Made by a program: the position numbers and the translations under genes
Shown here: positions 43,241 to 50,917 of the stretch, piece by piece
Layout of the letters: each line of letters starts with the position of its first letter
Numbering within the stretch: position 1 is the stretch's first letter
Assembly (NCBI GenBank): GCA_022822005.1
Contig: JAJECO010000081.1
Coordinates: 1 to 64,000, forward strand
Direction: 5' to 3'
Source: Candidatus Poribacteria bacterium
GTDB taxonomy: Bacteria > Poribacteria > WGA-4E > PCPOR2b
DNA length: 64,000 nt
The notes under the pieces: generated by a model
Databases searched by the model: none
What the model was told of the DNA's origin: nothing
Seen by the model: only the letters and a program-made list of their open reading frames with translations

Positions 43241-43993
43241 ATGAACGAGAGCAAAATCGCGCTGAAGGATGTCGAAATGCGTTTTGGCGATGTGATCGCA
43301 CTCCATTCGACCAACTTGCAGATCGCACCGGGGCAAACAACGGTGCTAATCGGCCCGAGCGGTTGCGGCAAATCCACAATCCTGCGACTGATCATTGGCT
43401 TATTAACCCCGACAGCCGGGACAGTCGAGTTCGAGGGTGAGTCCGTTTCGCAAGCCAACATCCTCGCGCTACGCCGCCGGATGGGTTACGTGATTCAAGA
43501 TGGCGGACTATTTCCGCATTTGACCGCCGCCCAAAATGTGACCCTCATGGCACGGCACCTCCAACCCGCGCTCCAAGAGACCGAAATTCAGTCGAAGTTA
43601 GATGAACTCTGTGAACTGACGCGCTTTCCGAAAGATGGTCTTGCGCGTTATGCCGTCGAACTCTCCGGCGGACAACGTCAGCGCGTCAGTCTGATGCGCG
43701 CACTTGCACTGGATCCCGATGTTCTGCTGCTTGACGAACCGCTTGGGGCGTTAGATCCGATGGTTCGTGCGTCCCTCCAAACGGAATTGAAAGAAATTTT
43801 CAACCGTCTCGGTAAAACCGTCCTTCTCGTTACGCACGACATGGCAGAAGCAGGCTACATAGGAGACAGTATCGTGCTCATGCGAGAAGGGCATGTTCTG
43901 CAACAGGGAACGCTCGACGACCTCCGTGAGCGGCCATCTGACGATTTCGTCTCGGAATTCATTACCGCTCAGCGTAGTTTAGTCCAGTTGTGA
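43241..43993 (+). CDS. ABC transporter ATPase, OpuCA/EgtV type
   Basis: 250 aa. ATPase of a glycine-betaine/osmoprotectant-type importer. Seen: Walker A GPSGCGKST (about 38-46), Q-loop IQDGGLFPHLT, signature LSGGQRQRV, Walker B VLLLDEPLGALDP, His switch VTHD. It ends at about 250 aa without the CBS domains of OpuCA, as in EgtV-like proteins. RBS GGATAGGAG directly before ATG 43241. The gene begins 4 bp after egtD and is followed by its permease. Its place in the egt cluster suggests ergothioneine or a precursor as cargo. Confidence 0.88.
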   Translation: MNESKIALKDVEMRFGDVIALHSTNLQIAPGQTTVLIGPSGCGKSTILRLIIGLLTPTAGTVEFEGESVSQANILALRRRMGYVIQDGGLFPHLTAAQNVTLMARHLQPALQETEIQSKLDELCELTRFPKDGLARYAVELSGGQRQRVSLMRALALDPDVLLLDEPLGALDPMVRASLQTELKEIFNRLGKTVLLVTHDMAEAGYIGDSIVLMREGHVLQQGTLDDLRERPSDDFVSEFITAQRSLVQL

Positions 43994-44010
43994 AATGGGG
44001 TGTAAAAAAG

Positions 44011-45570
44011 ATGAAAAAACAACAAGAATCAACTGGGAAACGGGAAAATATTTCACGTCTTACGTTTCACGTTTCACGCATCACGTTTTACGCGCTATCT
44101 GTCCTTTTGTTGATCTGTGCGCTTCCTTCTGCCGATGCCCAGAGAATCAGTGTTGGGTCCAAACGATTCACAGAATCTTACGTCTTGGGCGAAATAGCAA
44201 AGAAACTGCTGGAAGACGCGGGATACCGTGTGGAACACAAACAGGGAATGGGCGGCACCATTATCGTGTGGGACGCGCTGAAAAATGGCGACATCGCCAT
44301 GTATCCCGACTACACTGGCACCATCCAAGAGACAATCCTGAAATCAGCATCTCCAATGACCGCTGGGGAAATGCGGAGTGCGCTTGCCGAACACGGCATC
44401 GGTATGGCAGGAGAGCTGGGTTTCAACAACACCTACGCGCTCGCCATGCGCCGAACGGATGCAGATTCTCGGAAGATTCATAAAATTTCTGATTTGCGAA
44501 ACCACTCGGATATCAAGGTTGGATTTACACACGAGTTTCTGGATCGAAAGGATGGTTGGGAACCACTGAGTCACCATTACGGCTTACAGTTCAAACCGCG
44601 CGGGATGGAACACGCTCTAGCGTACGTTGCTCTGAACAACAGTGAAATCGATCTCATGGACGCCTACTCCACTGATGCCAAACTCGTTGAGTACGATCTA
44701 ACCGTGTTGGAAGATGATCTGCAATTTTTTCCCAAGTATCACGCCGTCTTCCTGTACCGGCTGGATACCGATCAAGCCGCGATCGACGCGATTCGCAGAC
44801 TAGAGGGTAAAATCGATGAAGGGCGGATGACACTATTGAACGCGGAGGCCGAACGTACAAAAGACTTTGCTGCTGGTGCCTCACTCTATTTCAGCGAGGT
44901 AGGACACAGCGCGGTAGAGGTCGCTTCTGAGTCCTTTCTGTCCAAACTCGCACGGTGGACGGGACGACATCTAATGCTCGTGGGTATCTCAATGGTGATT
45001 GCAATTCTGGTCAGCATTCCGCTCGGTATACGCGCCAGCCGCCCCGGACTGCTCAGCCAAATCATCATTGGCGTACCGGGGATCATGCAAACCGTTCCGT
45101 CACTGGCTCTGCTCGCGCTGCTTGTTCCGGTACCGATGCTCGGTATAAGTCCGACAACAGCGATTGTAGCACTTTTCCTCTACAGCCTTTTGCCGATTGT
45201 TCGGAACACCGCTACCGGGCTTCAGAACATCCCGACGCCGTTGAGGGAATCTGCAGCGGCACTTGGTCTGGAACCGTCTGCTCAGCTTACCAAAGTGTAC
45301 CTGCCGATGGCGTCGCGGACGATTCTTGCGGGTATCAAGACAAGTGCTATCATCAACGTTGGAACAGCTACCCTTGCTGCACTCATCGGAGCGGGTGGAC
45401 TTGGCGAACCGATTATCAGTGGGCTCGCCCTCAATGATGCAGAGGTCATCCTGCAAGGTGCTATTCCGGCAGCGCTGTTGGCAATATTAGTTCAGGTATG
45501 CTTTGACGCTCTGGACCGCCTGCTTATTCCGAGAGGCTTGCGTTTGGAGGAGGCTTCAGCAGGTGAGTGA
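44011..45570 (+). CDS. ABC transporter substrate-binding domain fused to permease, OpuC/EgtU type
   Basis: 519 aa. A hydrophobic N-terminal segment (about 22-42, ending PSADAQ) leads to an OpuAC-type substrate-binding domain (about 43-305; VGSKRFTESYVLGE, QGMGGT, YPDYTGTI) and then a membrane permease domain (about 318-510) with an EAA-like loop (ESAAALGLEPSAQ) and TLAALIGAGGLGEPI. In EgtU the permease precedes the binding domain, as I recall; here the order is reversed. The segment SRLTFHVSRITF before the hydrophobic stretch is encoded by a TTTCACG-type repeat (44051-44092) found elsewhere in spacers. Start at ATG 44011 preferred; GTG at 43990 would overlap the ATPase stop. Confidence 0.86.
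   Translation: MKKQQESTGKRENISRLTFHVSRITFYALSVLLLICALPSADAQRISVGSKRFTESYVLGEIAKKLLEDAGYRVEHKQGMGGTIIVWDALKNGDIAMYPDYTGTIQETILKSASPMTAGEMRSALAEHGIGMAGELGFNNTYALAMRRTDADSRKIHKISDLRNHSDIKVGFTHEFLDRKDGWEPLSHHYGLQFKPRGMEHALAYVALNNSEIDLMDAYSTDAKLVEYDLTVLEDDLQFFPKYHAVFLYRLDTDQAAIDAIRRLEGKIDEGRMTLLNAEAERTKDFAAGASLYFSEVGHSAVEVASESFLSKLARWTGRHLMLVGISMVIAILVSIPLGIRASRPGLLSQIIIGVPGIMQTVPSLALLALLVPVPMLGISPTTAIVALFLYSLLPIVRNTATGLQNIPTPLRESAAALGLEPSAQLTKVYLPMASRTILAGIKTSAIINVGTATLAALIGAGGLGEPIISGLALNDAEVILQGAIPAALLAILVQVCFDALDRLLIPRGLRLEEASAGE
44051..44092 (+). repeat. TTTCACG-type repeat inside a coding region
   Basis: Several TTTCACG, TCTTACG and TTTTACG units in a row, like the intergenic copies at 9886-9920 and (inverted) 11095-11126. 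Here they are translated in frame, just before the hydrophobic signal or anchor segment of the transporter protein. Confidence 0.7.
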
Positions 45571-45620
45571 GTTGAGTTTTATTCTTGTATAAACATAAAA
45601 AAAGCACATCGGAGACAAAA

Positions 45621-46139
45621 ATGGATTGGGAAATCAAGAAGAGGGGTCGAGTAACCTATTACCGGAAGAAAACAAACGAGGTTTTTTCGGATCTGGTTGT
45701 TGAAACGCTTGACAACGGCGATCTCAAAATCCGCTTCGTCGGTATGACCGGCGCAATAGCGGCAACCAACGAATTAGGGTTGGACGGGATAGCACGTATG
45801 GATCCAGCAAAGGAGATACCACGTATCTTCGATACATGGGAGATGTACGTCCGTGAAGCAGGGATCTGCAATTCTTTGACAGAACTCGATTTCTTGGAGG
45901 TCCATTCCTTTGGTGCTGCACCCAAAGAACCACATCCATTGGTAGAACCGGAGGGTTACGCGGCGGAGAAGGAACGTATCCGCCAAGCCTATGCACAGGC
46001 TTACGCTACTTACTGGAAGGAGAAAATGCCGGAGAACGGGCTGCCTGTACGGTTCACAGTCTATCTGGACGAACTACCGGATTCAGACGCCAGTTACGAG
46101 TTTGGGGCTGTGGCGCTCTATCAAAAATCAGCAAAGTAA
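45621..46139 (+). CDS. Conserved-looking protein of unknown function, 172 aa
   Basis: I do not recognise this family. 172 aa, mixed alpha/beta, no signal or membrane segment. Visible: a basic start (WEIKKRGRVTYYRKK), a beta-rich part up to residue 75, FDTWEMYVREAG (about 70-83), and a charged helix with KERIRQAYAQAYATYWKEKMP (about 120-140), cut here into its parts KERIRQAY and ATYWKEK. The start ATG at 45621 is preceded by GGAGACAAAA. It follows the transporter by 50 bp and may be the last gene of the egt unit. Confidence 0.65.
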   Translation: MDWEIKKRGRVTYYRKKTNEVFSDLVVETLDNGDLKIRFVGMTGAIAATNELGLDGIARMDPAKEIPRIFDTWEMYVREAGICNSLTELDFLEVHSFGAAPKEPHPLVEPEGYAAEKERIRQAYAQAYATYWKEKMPENGLPVRFTVYLDELPDSDASYEFGAVALYQKSAK

Positions 46140-46146
46140 CTTGTAT

Positions 46147-46256
46147 AGGACTTACGCATTTCAGGGCGGGCAAGATACTCTGCCTACAGACTAACCCATT
46201 TTAACATAGGTAGTGCGGGGCAAGATGCCCCGCCTACGGTTAGTTGCGTAAATCCT
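46147..46256. repeat. MITE-like element, same 12-bp ends as at 25.1 kb, carrying two REP-like palindromes
   Basis: AGGACTTACGCA at 46147-46158 and its inverse with one mismatch at 46245-46256 bound 110 bp. Inside are two GGGGCAAGATGCCCC-type palindromes with CTAC feet: a decayed one at 46164-46187 and an intact one at 46215-46237. The inside is unrelated to that of the element at 25111. Confidence 0.72.
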
Positions 46257-46303
46257 GTTGTACCAACCTACTCGCCGGAAGTTACATCTTGGAAAGCAGT
46301 GTC

Positions 46304-47146
46304 TCAAAACCGTCTCTGCAACACCAATCGGCTCTCAACGTTATGGGGAGAAACGCTTGTTTGCAGGTCCAATCCCAAAGAGTTCTGTTTTCTGTTATAG
46401 CTTTTCGCAGCGATGCGGGCATCGATTGCACTGACAACATGGTTCAGAATTGCTATACCCAGAAAGGTCTTCGCCGCTTGGAACTTGTCGTTGGCATCCA
46501 TCCGTAGTTGATAGGCAACTTCACGTTGGGGTGAATCATGAATCTTTCGGTTCTCGTCTTTGAAGGCTTTTCGATCTTCCCAATACCACTTGCCAACCCT
46601 TTCAAGCGGCTCACCATTGTTATCCGTATAGACATTGTGCCAGTTATCATACAGCGTCGCGTGTTCAAAATCTTCGATGGGATCCCAATCATCGAACTTT
46701 GTAGGTCCCTCGAAAATAACGTGGTTTCTCACATGCTCGCGATAGTCTTCTCGAAGGTCCTGTGCGCTGCTGCGTGTAATGAAATAGGCGGCAAGCAACC
46801 CCGCCTCCGCCGCAATCTGGAGATAACCGCGCTTGGCACCGATATAGAGTTGACCCGAACCGGGAACAAGTGCCGAGTACAGAAACGCTTTTGTCGGTGA
46901 TTTCATCGGTTCTATATTCAGAGCGCCTTGGTGCTCTTCGATAGAGAGGCTTCCGCCCGGTTTGGTCAGCAATGTCTGCGCGCCCAGCGCAGAAGTGAGT
47001 CGAAATGATGGACCTCGATAATTTTCGGAGGGTGGTAAGGCTTGGGAGGTGGTTTTGACCGTGGACTCCTTTGACGCCATTCCCATCTGCGTAAAAATCT
47101 CAATACTGAAAAGTGATACAAGCAAAATCCAGCAAATATGTTTCAT
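46304..47146 (-). CDS. DUF5683-like membrane-associated protein
   Basis: 280 aa. N-terminal signal peptide (about residues 1-24). The core SPTKAFLYSALVPGSGQLYIG (about 80-100), cut as TKAFLYSAL and VPGSGQLYIG, followed by a second hydrophobic helix (LQIAAEAGLLAAYF), is typical of DUF5683-like proteins found near outer-membrane genes. A charged, Asp/Trp/Tyr-rich helical region (about 125-230) follows, then a hydrophobic helix near 235-255. The C-terminal RRF is aromatic. Function unknown. It lies 69 bp after the PorV-like gene on the same strand. Confidence 0.7.
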   Translation of the reverse strand: MKHICWILLVSLFSIEIFTQMGMASKESTVKTTSQALPPSENYRGPSFRLTSALGAQTLLTKPGGSLSIEEHQGALNIEPMKSPTKAFLYSALVPGSGQLYIGAKRGYLQIAAEAGLLAAYFITRSSAQDLREDYREHVRNHVIFEGPTKFDDWDPIEDFEHATLYDNWHNVYTDNNGEPLERVGKWYWEDRKAFKDENRKIHDSPQREVAYQLRMDANDKFQAAKTFLGIAILNHVVSAIDARIAAKSYNRKQNSLGLDLQTSVSPHNVESRLVLQRRF

Positions 47147-47215
47147 TCTTTTTCTTTCTCAAGTTGGTTACAGATTCTATCTACCCCCGGGCTAAAGGGA
47201 TAATTTCGGACATGC

Positions 47216-48358
47216 TTAGAACTGTAGGATAAGCGCAAAGACATTTAGACGCTGCTGTTCCGGACCACCGCCGGGAAGCTGCGCGAAGTCTATCTGATAG
47301 TTAAGCAATCGAACCCCCAACCCGTAAGTCAGGTGATCAGTAAAGTTAAGAAGATCAATGCCGGGCTCTTCCTTGTAACCAACACGGAGCGCCAAGAAAC
47401 TTCCCAACCAATATTCGAGGCCAACACTCTTTTGTAAATGCCTCCATTCAAAAGCGTTTACACCAACCCCCCGATCCGAGAGCAATCCGTTACGCGTAAA
47501 CTCAGGCTTCAATTCCTGACCTTCTGCTTCTCTCTGTTCATTTTCCTCTTTAATAGTTTCATTGAGTCGGATTAGATCCGCTTCTAATTGGTCTTCATCC
47601 TCTCGCAATTTATGGATAGATGCAGTCAAATCACCAATGAATCTCAACTGATGGTTTCCTTGATTGTAGAGAGTGACCGCTGTTCCAAATCGGAACATCC
47701 GTGGGAGAGGGTCGCTTTGGTTTTCATCTATAAAATGTATCCGCGTTCCCCAGTTCTGGATAGCCGCGCCGACCTGAATCGGCATCGGTGTCGAGGGTAT
47801 GTCGTATTGCATTCCCAAATCTATGGCGTACGCGCGCGCGCCTTCCTCCCCTAATTTCAGAGAGATCACTTTGCCGCTAATCCCGCCCAACAGTCCTTGC
47901 GCCAATTTATCCGCATAAGAGGCCGTCCACACCCAGTTCGTTCCGAGATTCTCCGTCCGTATCGGTTCCGGAGAATCAATTGTCACATCAATTTCTCCCT
48001 GTCCTTCGAGTTGAAGCATAGTACCGAGCGTCCCAGCATCACCTAACGGCATAGCACCGGCGAAAAAAGCGTAATACAATCCCTCTCCTGCCTCTCCGAA
48101 AAGCTGGGTCCGGTCTACATACGAAAGCGCAGCTTGCCGCCTTTCCATAATCCCCAGCCCACTTGGATTCCATAAAGCCGCTGTAACATCGTTATTAATC
48201 GCTGAGAACGCATCGCCGAGTGCGGCAGCCCGTGTGCCACCCCCGAGATCGAGGATTTTTGCAGCCGTTGTCCCCGGTCCCGCGGAGACGGGGAGCACGA
48301 CAAAAAGTGTCACGAATAATAGCAAAATAGTTGTAGATAAAATATCTACCTGTTTCAT
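47216..48358 (-). CDS. PorV/PorQ-family outer-membrane protein, second copy
   Basis: 380 aa. Signal peptide (about 1-28), then GGGTRAAALGDAFSAINNDVTAALWNPSGLG, split as GTRAAALGDAF and ALWNPSGLG, matching the PorV/PorQ signature also found in the protein at 8738. Beta-barrel-like strand pattern to the end, which finishes LQF. A charged, coiled-coil-like insertion (about 238-272, rich in Glu, Asp, Arg and Gln) lies in one loop and is absent from the first copy. RBS AGGAG precedes ATG 48358. A role in outer-membrane transport or secretion is likely but not defined. Confidence 0.8.
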   Translation of the reverse strand: MKQVDILSTTILLLFVTLFVVLPVSAGPGTTAAKILDLGGGTRAAALGDAFSAINNDVTAALWNPSGLGIMERRQAALSYVDRTQLFGEAGEGLYYAFFAGAMPLGDAGTLGTMLQLEGQGEIDVTIDSPEPIRTENLGTNWVWTASYADKLAQGLLGGISGKVISLKLGEEGARAYAIDLGMQYDIPSTPMPIQVGAAIQNWGTRIHFIDENQSDPLPRMFRFGTAVTLYNQGNHQLRFIGDLTASIHKLREDEDQLEADLIRLNETIKEENEQREAEGQELKPEFTRNGLLSDRGVGVNAFEWRHLQKSVGLEYWLGSFLALRVGYKEEPGIDLLNFTDHLTYGLGVRLLNYQIDFAQLPGGGPEQQRLNVFALILQF

Positions 48359-48473
48359 TCTTAGAATCTCCTGAATATCGTTATCTCAAAAAATGTGTGT
48401 TCAAGCTACCACCTACAACCACTCCAAACGGAAAACGGGTTGAATAGGTTTACGGCGAGGAGGATTTCTGTTC

Positions 48474-48878
48474 CTATTCTTCCTCTTCCTCAACGAAGTC
48501 GAGTGCGGCTGAATTCATGCAATAGCGAAGACCCGTTGGCGCAGGACCGTCGTTAAAGACATGGCCAAGGTGTGCATCGCATCTTTCACACATAGCCTCT
48601 GTCCGAATCATGCCGTAACTGGTATCGGTCTCTGTTTCAACGTTAGCTTCCGAAATCGGTGCCCAAAAACTGGGCCAACCGGTGCCAGAATCAAACTTCG
48701 TTTCTGAACTGAACAAATCCGTGCCACAGCAGACACATCGATATATTCCCTTTCCTTTGGCATTGTTGTATTTTCCGGTGAAGGCGCGTTCTGTGCCTTT
48801 TTGCCGGGTCACATAATACTGCTCTGGGTTCAGTTGTTCCTGCCATTCCGCATCTGTCTTTCTTATTTTATCAGACAT
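48474..48878 (-). CDS. msrB: Peptide methionine-R-sulfoxide reductase
   Basis: 134 aa. Repairs oxidised methionine in proteins. Seen: two zinc CxxC pairs (CVCC near 47 and CERC near 96), [11 protein letters not shown], and the catalytic Cys in RYCMNSAAL (about 119). Acidic C-terminus. The start is ATG at 48878 with AAAGGA upstream; a longer frame from 48908 is not family-like. It lies 56 bp after the Rieske gene on the same strand. Confidence 0.95.
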   Translation of the reverse strand: MSDKIRKTDAEWQEQLNPEQYYVTRQKGTERAFTGKYNNAKGKGIYRCVCCGTDLFSSETKFDSGTGWPSFWAPISEANVETETDTSYGMIRTEAMCERCDAHLGHVFNDGPAPTGLRYCMNSAALDFVEEEEE

Positions 48879-48934
48879 GTATATTCCTTTCTGATGCACC
48901 CACCTCATTTGAAGCAGGTCAATCCGCTACAAAC

Positions 48935-49291
48935 CTAATCCAGATGTAAAATTATCTCATCACCGTCCACTGTAACCGGGTAGGTTTTGACACGCATGCG
49001 CGAATCGTAGAGCCCCGTTCCTGTCTTGATGTCAAATTCCCATTGATGCCAAGAACACTTGATAATCTCGCCCTCACGTTCAAAATCGACATGATAGGTT
49101 TTGTCGGAAATGACATGAGGTCGGAGCCGTCCTTGGCAGAGGGGACCGCCTTTGTGGGGACACATATTCCTGAGCGCGTAAAACGTTCCAGCAACGTTAA
49201 ACACACCAATCCCGCCCTTGCCACCCACCTCTACAATTTTCCGTTCGCCGGGTGGCAACTCATCAACTTTTCCAACTACATGACGCTGCAT
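48935..49291 (-). CDS. Rieske [2Fe-2S] ferredoxin-type protein
   Basis: 118 aa, a free-standing Rieske domain. Cluster ligands: Cys and His in CPHKGGPLC (about 44-52) and CSWHQWEF (about 79-86), the two motifs typical of the family. No oxygenase subunit is beside it. It could donate electrons to an oxygenase or to a reductase elsewhere. Start ATG with AAGGGG upstream. It lies between the amidohydrolase and msrB genes, all on the minus strand. Confidence 0.92.
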   Translation of the reverse strand: MQRHVVGKVDELPPGERKIVEVGGKGGIGVFNVAGTFYALRNMCPHKGGPLCQGRLRPHVISDKTYHVDFEREGEIIKCSWHQWEFDIKTGTGLYDSRMRVKTYPVTVDGDEIILHLD

Positions 49292-49423
49292 TGTGGCTCT
49301 ACCCCTTCATTGGATCATATCAGAAAGTTGCTTCATACTTCAAAGCATGGACATAACTCGTTGGAGACGTATAATAACCGTTCTGCTAATATGCCATTAA
49401 CAAAACCTTACGTCTATCATATG

Positions 49424-50557
49424 TCACGCTGCCTGCTCCACGACAGCATCCCCCATCTGCAACCGGTGTGCATAGAGTTCACATGCATTCTCAACAAAGA
49501 CGCGTCGCTTGAGTTCTTGAGAAATTCCGGGTAACACAGTCGTTGGGTTATCCCAATCCCAATGGGGATAATCGCTCGCATAGACGAGGATTTCATCCGC
49601 GTGTAGCCATTCGAGGAACTTGTTCCGGTCTGCACGGGTTGGTGGTTGTTCCATCGGTTGAGAGCCGTAACGGATGTGCTCGCGAATATATTCGCTCGGC
49701 AGCTTCTTGACCCACGGGGTATAATCTCGCGTTGATTTCCAATCGGCATCCATGTGCCACATCAATCCCGGCAGCCAAAAGGTATCGTGTTCGATGAAAA
49801 GGAACCTGAAATTCGGAAACTTCTCAAAGACACCCTCACAGATCAGGCTGACTGTGTGAGCCATCGCGATCTGTGGACGTGCCATACGCATTTCTAAGTA
49901 GTATGACGGGTATCCGGCCGCAGTTGGGGCGTTGGCGATACCCGATCCCTCTGCGCCGAAGTGCACGCACACCGGTAAGCCATATTCCTGTGCTGCTTCA
50001 TAGATTGGGTGATAAAAGCGGTTTCCGAAAGGCATCCGTGCACCGGCTGGCATGATCACCTGAAAAACTGATGGATGCTCGCCAAGCCGATGAATCTCCT
50101 CCGCTGCCTGTTGTGGATCCGTCGGAGCAATGGCGATCGATGCTTTGAAACGAGAGTCTGCTTTAACCCAACTTTCAAGCGTCCAATCGTTGAACGCGCG
50201 ACACATCGCTGCGCCGTAGTCGGAATTTGGGTGGACGGCTGCACCGTAGACCGAAGAGCCCGTCAGAATAGCGACATCAATCCCATGGAGATCCAGGTGC
50301 TTCTCTATAGCGAGTTCAACGTTACTGCTGGGATGTTCCTCTTGACCCTCCCACAATTCAGCGCGAACTCCTCCGCGCGGCATGTTCGTGTAACCAACTC
50401 CCGGCATCATTGTTCCAAAGTCTTTGATGTGTTCTACATAATGCCGAGGCAGGTAAGGGAACAGATCTTCCTGCTTCTTGGTCGAATGGTGTAAATCACA
50501 GTCAATAATGTTAATTTTTTCTGTGTCGATAGCAGATTGTTCGCGTACGGTTTCCAT
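49424..50557 (-). CDS. Amidohydrolase family 2 protein
   Basis: 377-aa TIM-barrel metal hydrolase or decarboxylase. Seen: metal-binding-type NIIDCDLHH (about residues 14-22), PYLPRHYVEHIKD, VHFGAEGSGIA with a His (about 185), LFIEHDTFWLPGLMWHMD (about 255-272) cut here as IEHDTFWLP, and YASDYPHWDWDNP with the catalytic-type Asp (about 335-347). These patterns match the group of ACMSD-like amidohydrolases. The substrate is unknown, possibly an aromatic or ring carboxylic acid. RBS AGGAG precedes ATG 50557; an in-frame ATG at 50572 has no such site. Confidence 0.85.
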   Translation of the reverse strand: METVREQSAIDTEKINIIDCDLHHSTKKQEDLFPYLPRHYVEHIKDFGTMMPGVGYTNMPRGGVRAELWEGQEEHPSSNVELAIEKHLDLHGIDVAILTGSSVYGAAVHPNSDYGAAMCRAFNDWTLESWVKADSRFKASIAIAPTDPQQAAEEIHRLGEHPSVFQVIMPAGARMPFGNRFYHPIYEAAQEYGLPVCVHFGAEGSGIANAPTAAGYPSYYLEMRMARPQIAMAHTVSLICEGVFEKFPNFRFLFIEHDTFWLPGLMWHMDADWKSTRDYTPWVKKLPSEYIREHIRYGSQPMEQPPTRADRNKFLEWLHADEILVYASDYPHWDWDNPTTVLPGISQELKRRVFVENACELYAHRLQMGDAVVEQAA

Positions 50558-50917
50558 AAAATCTCCTGTCACTATCAGAAATTGAACCTTGTGGCGTAAA
50601 TCTTATTCTTGGACGTGCCGTTCTATAATCTGGTATAATCCACCGTTAAGATTGAACTTCGTACACAGGAACGCTTGTGCATTCCCTGCTGGTTTGCAGT
50701 TGTCACATCCAAAACACGAATTATCCGTGAGCCGAGCCCGCCTCCTGGATTTTGGCAAGATGGGAATTGCTAAGATTCTGTCTATATAATAATACCCTAC
50801 ATAAGATATAGATTCAAGTCCTGTAAACAATTACTTATGAACGAAAAATCAAAAAAGTCTGAAATCAATGCGTGAGAGATCAGATACTAATCGAACAACG
50901 AAAATAGGAGGCAGCCG
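50558..50917. other. 360-bp divergent intergenic region
   Basis: No gene or repeat family is supported. It separates the minus-strand amidohydrolase from the plus-strand ThDP enzyme. A TATAAT lies at 50785-50790 without a good -35. The RBS of the downstream gene (AGGAGG at 50905-50910) ends the region. Confidence 0.6.
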
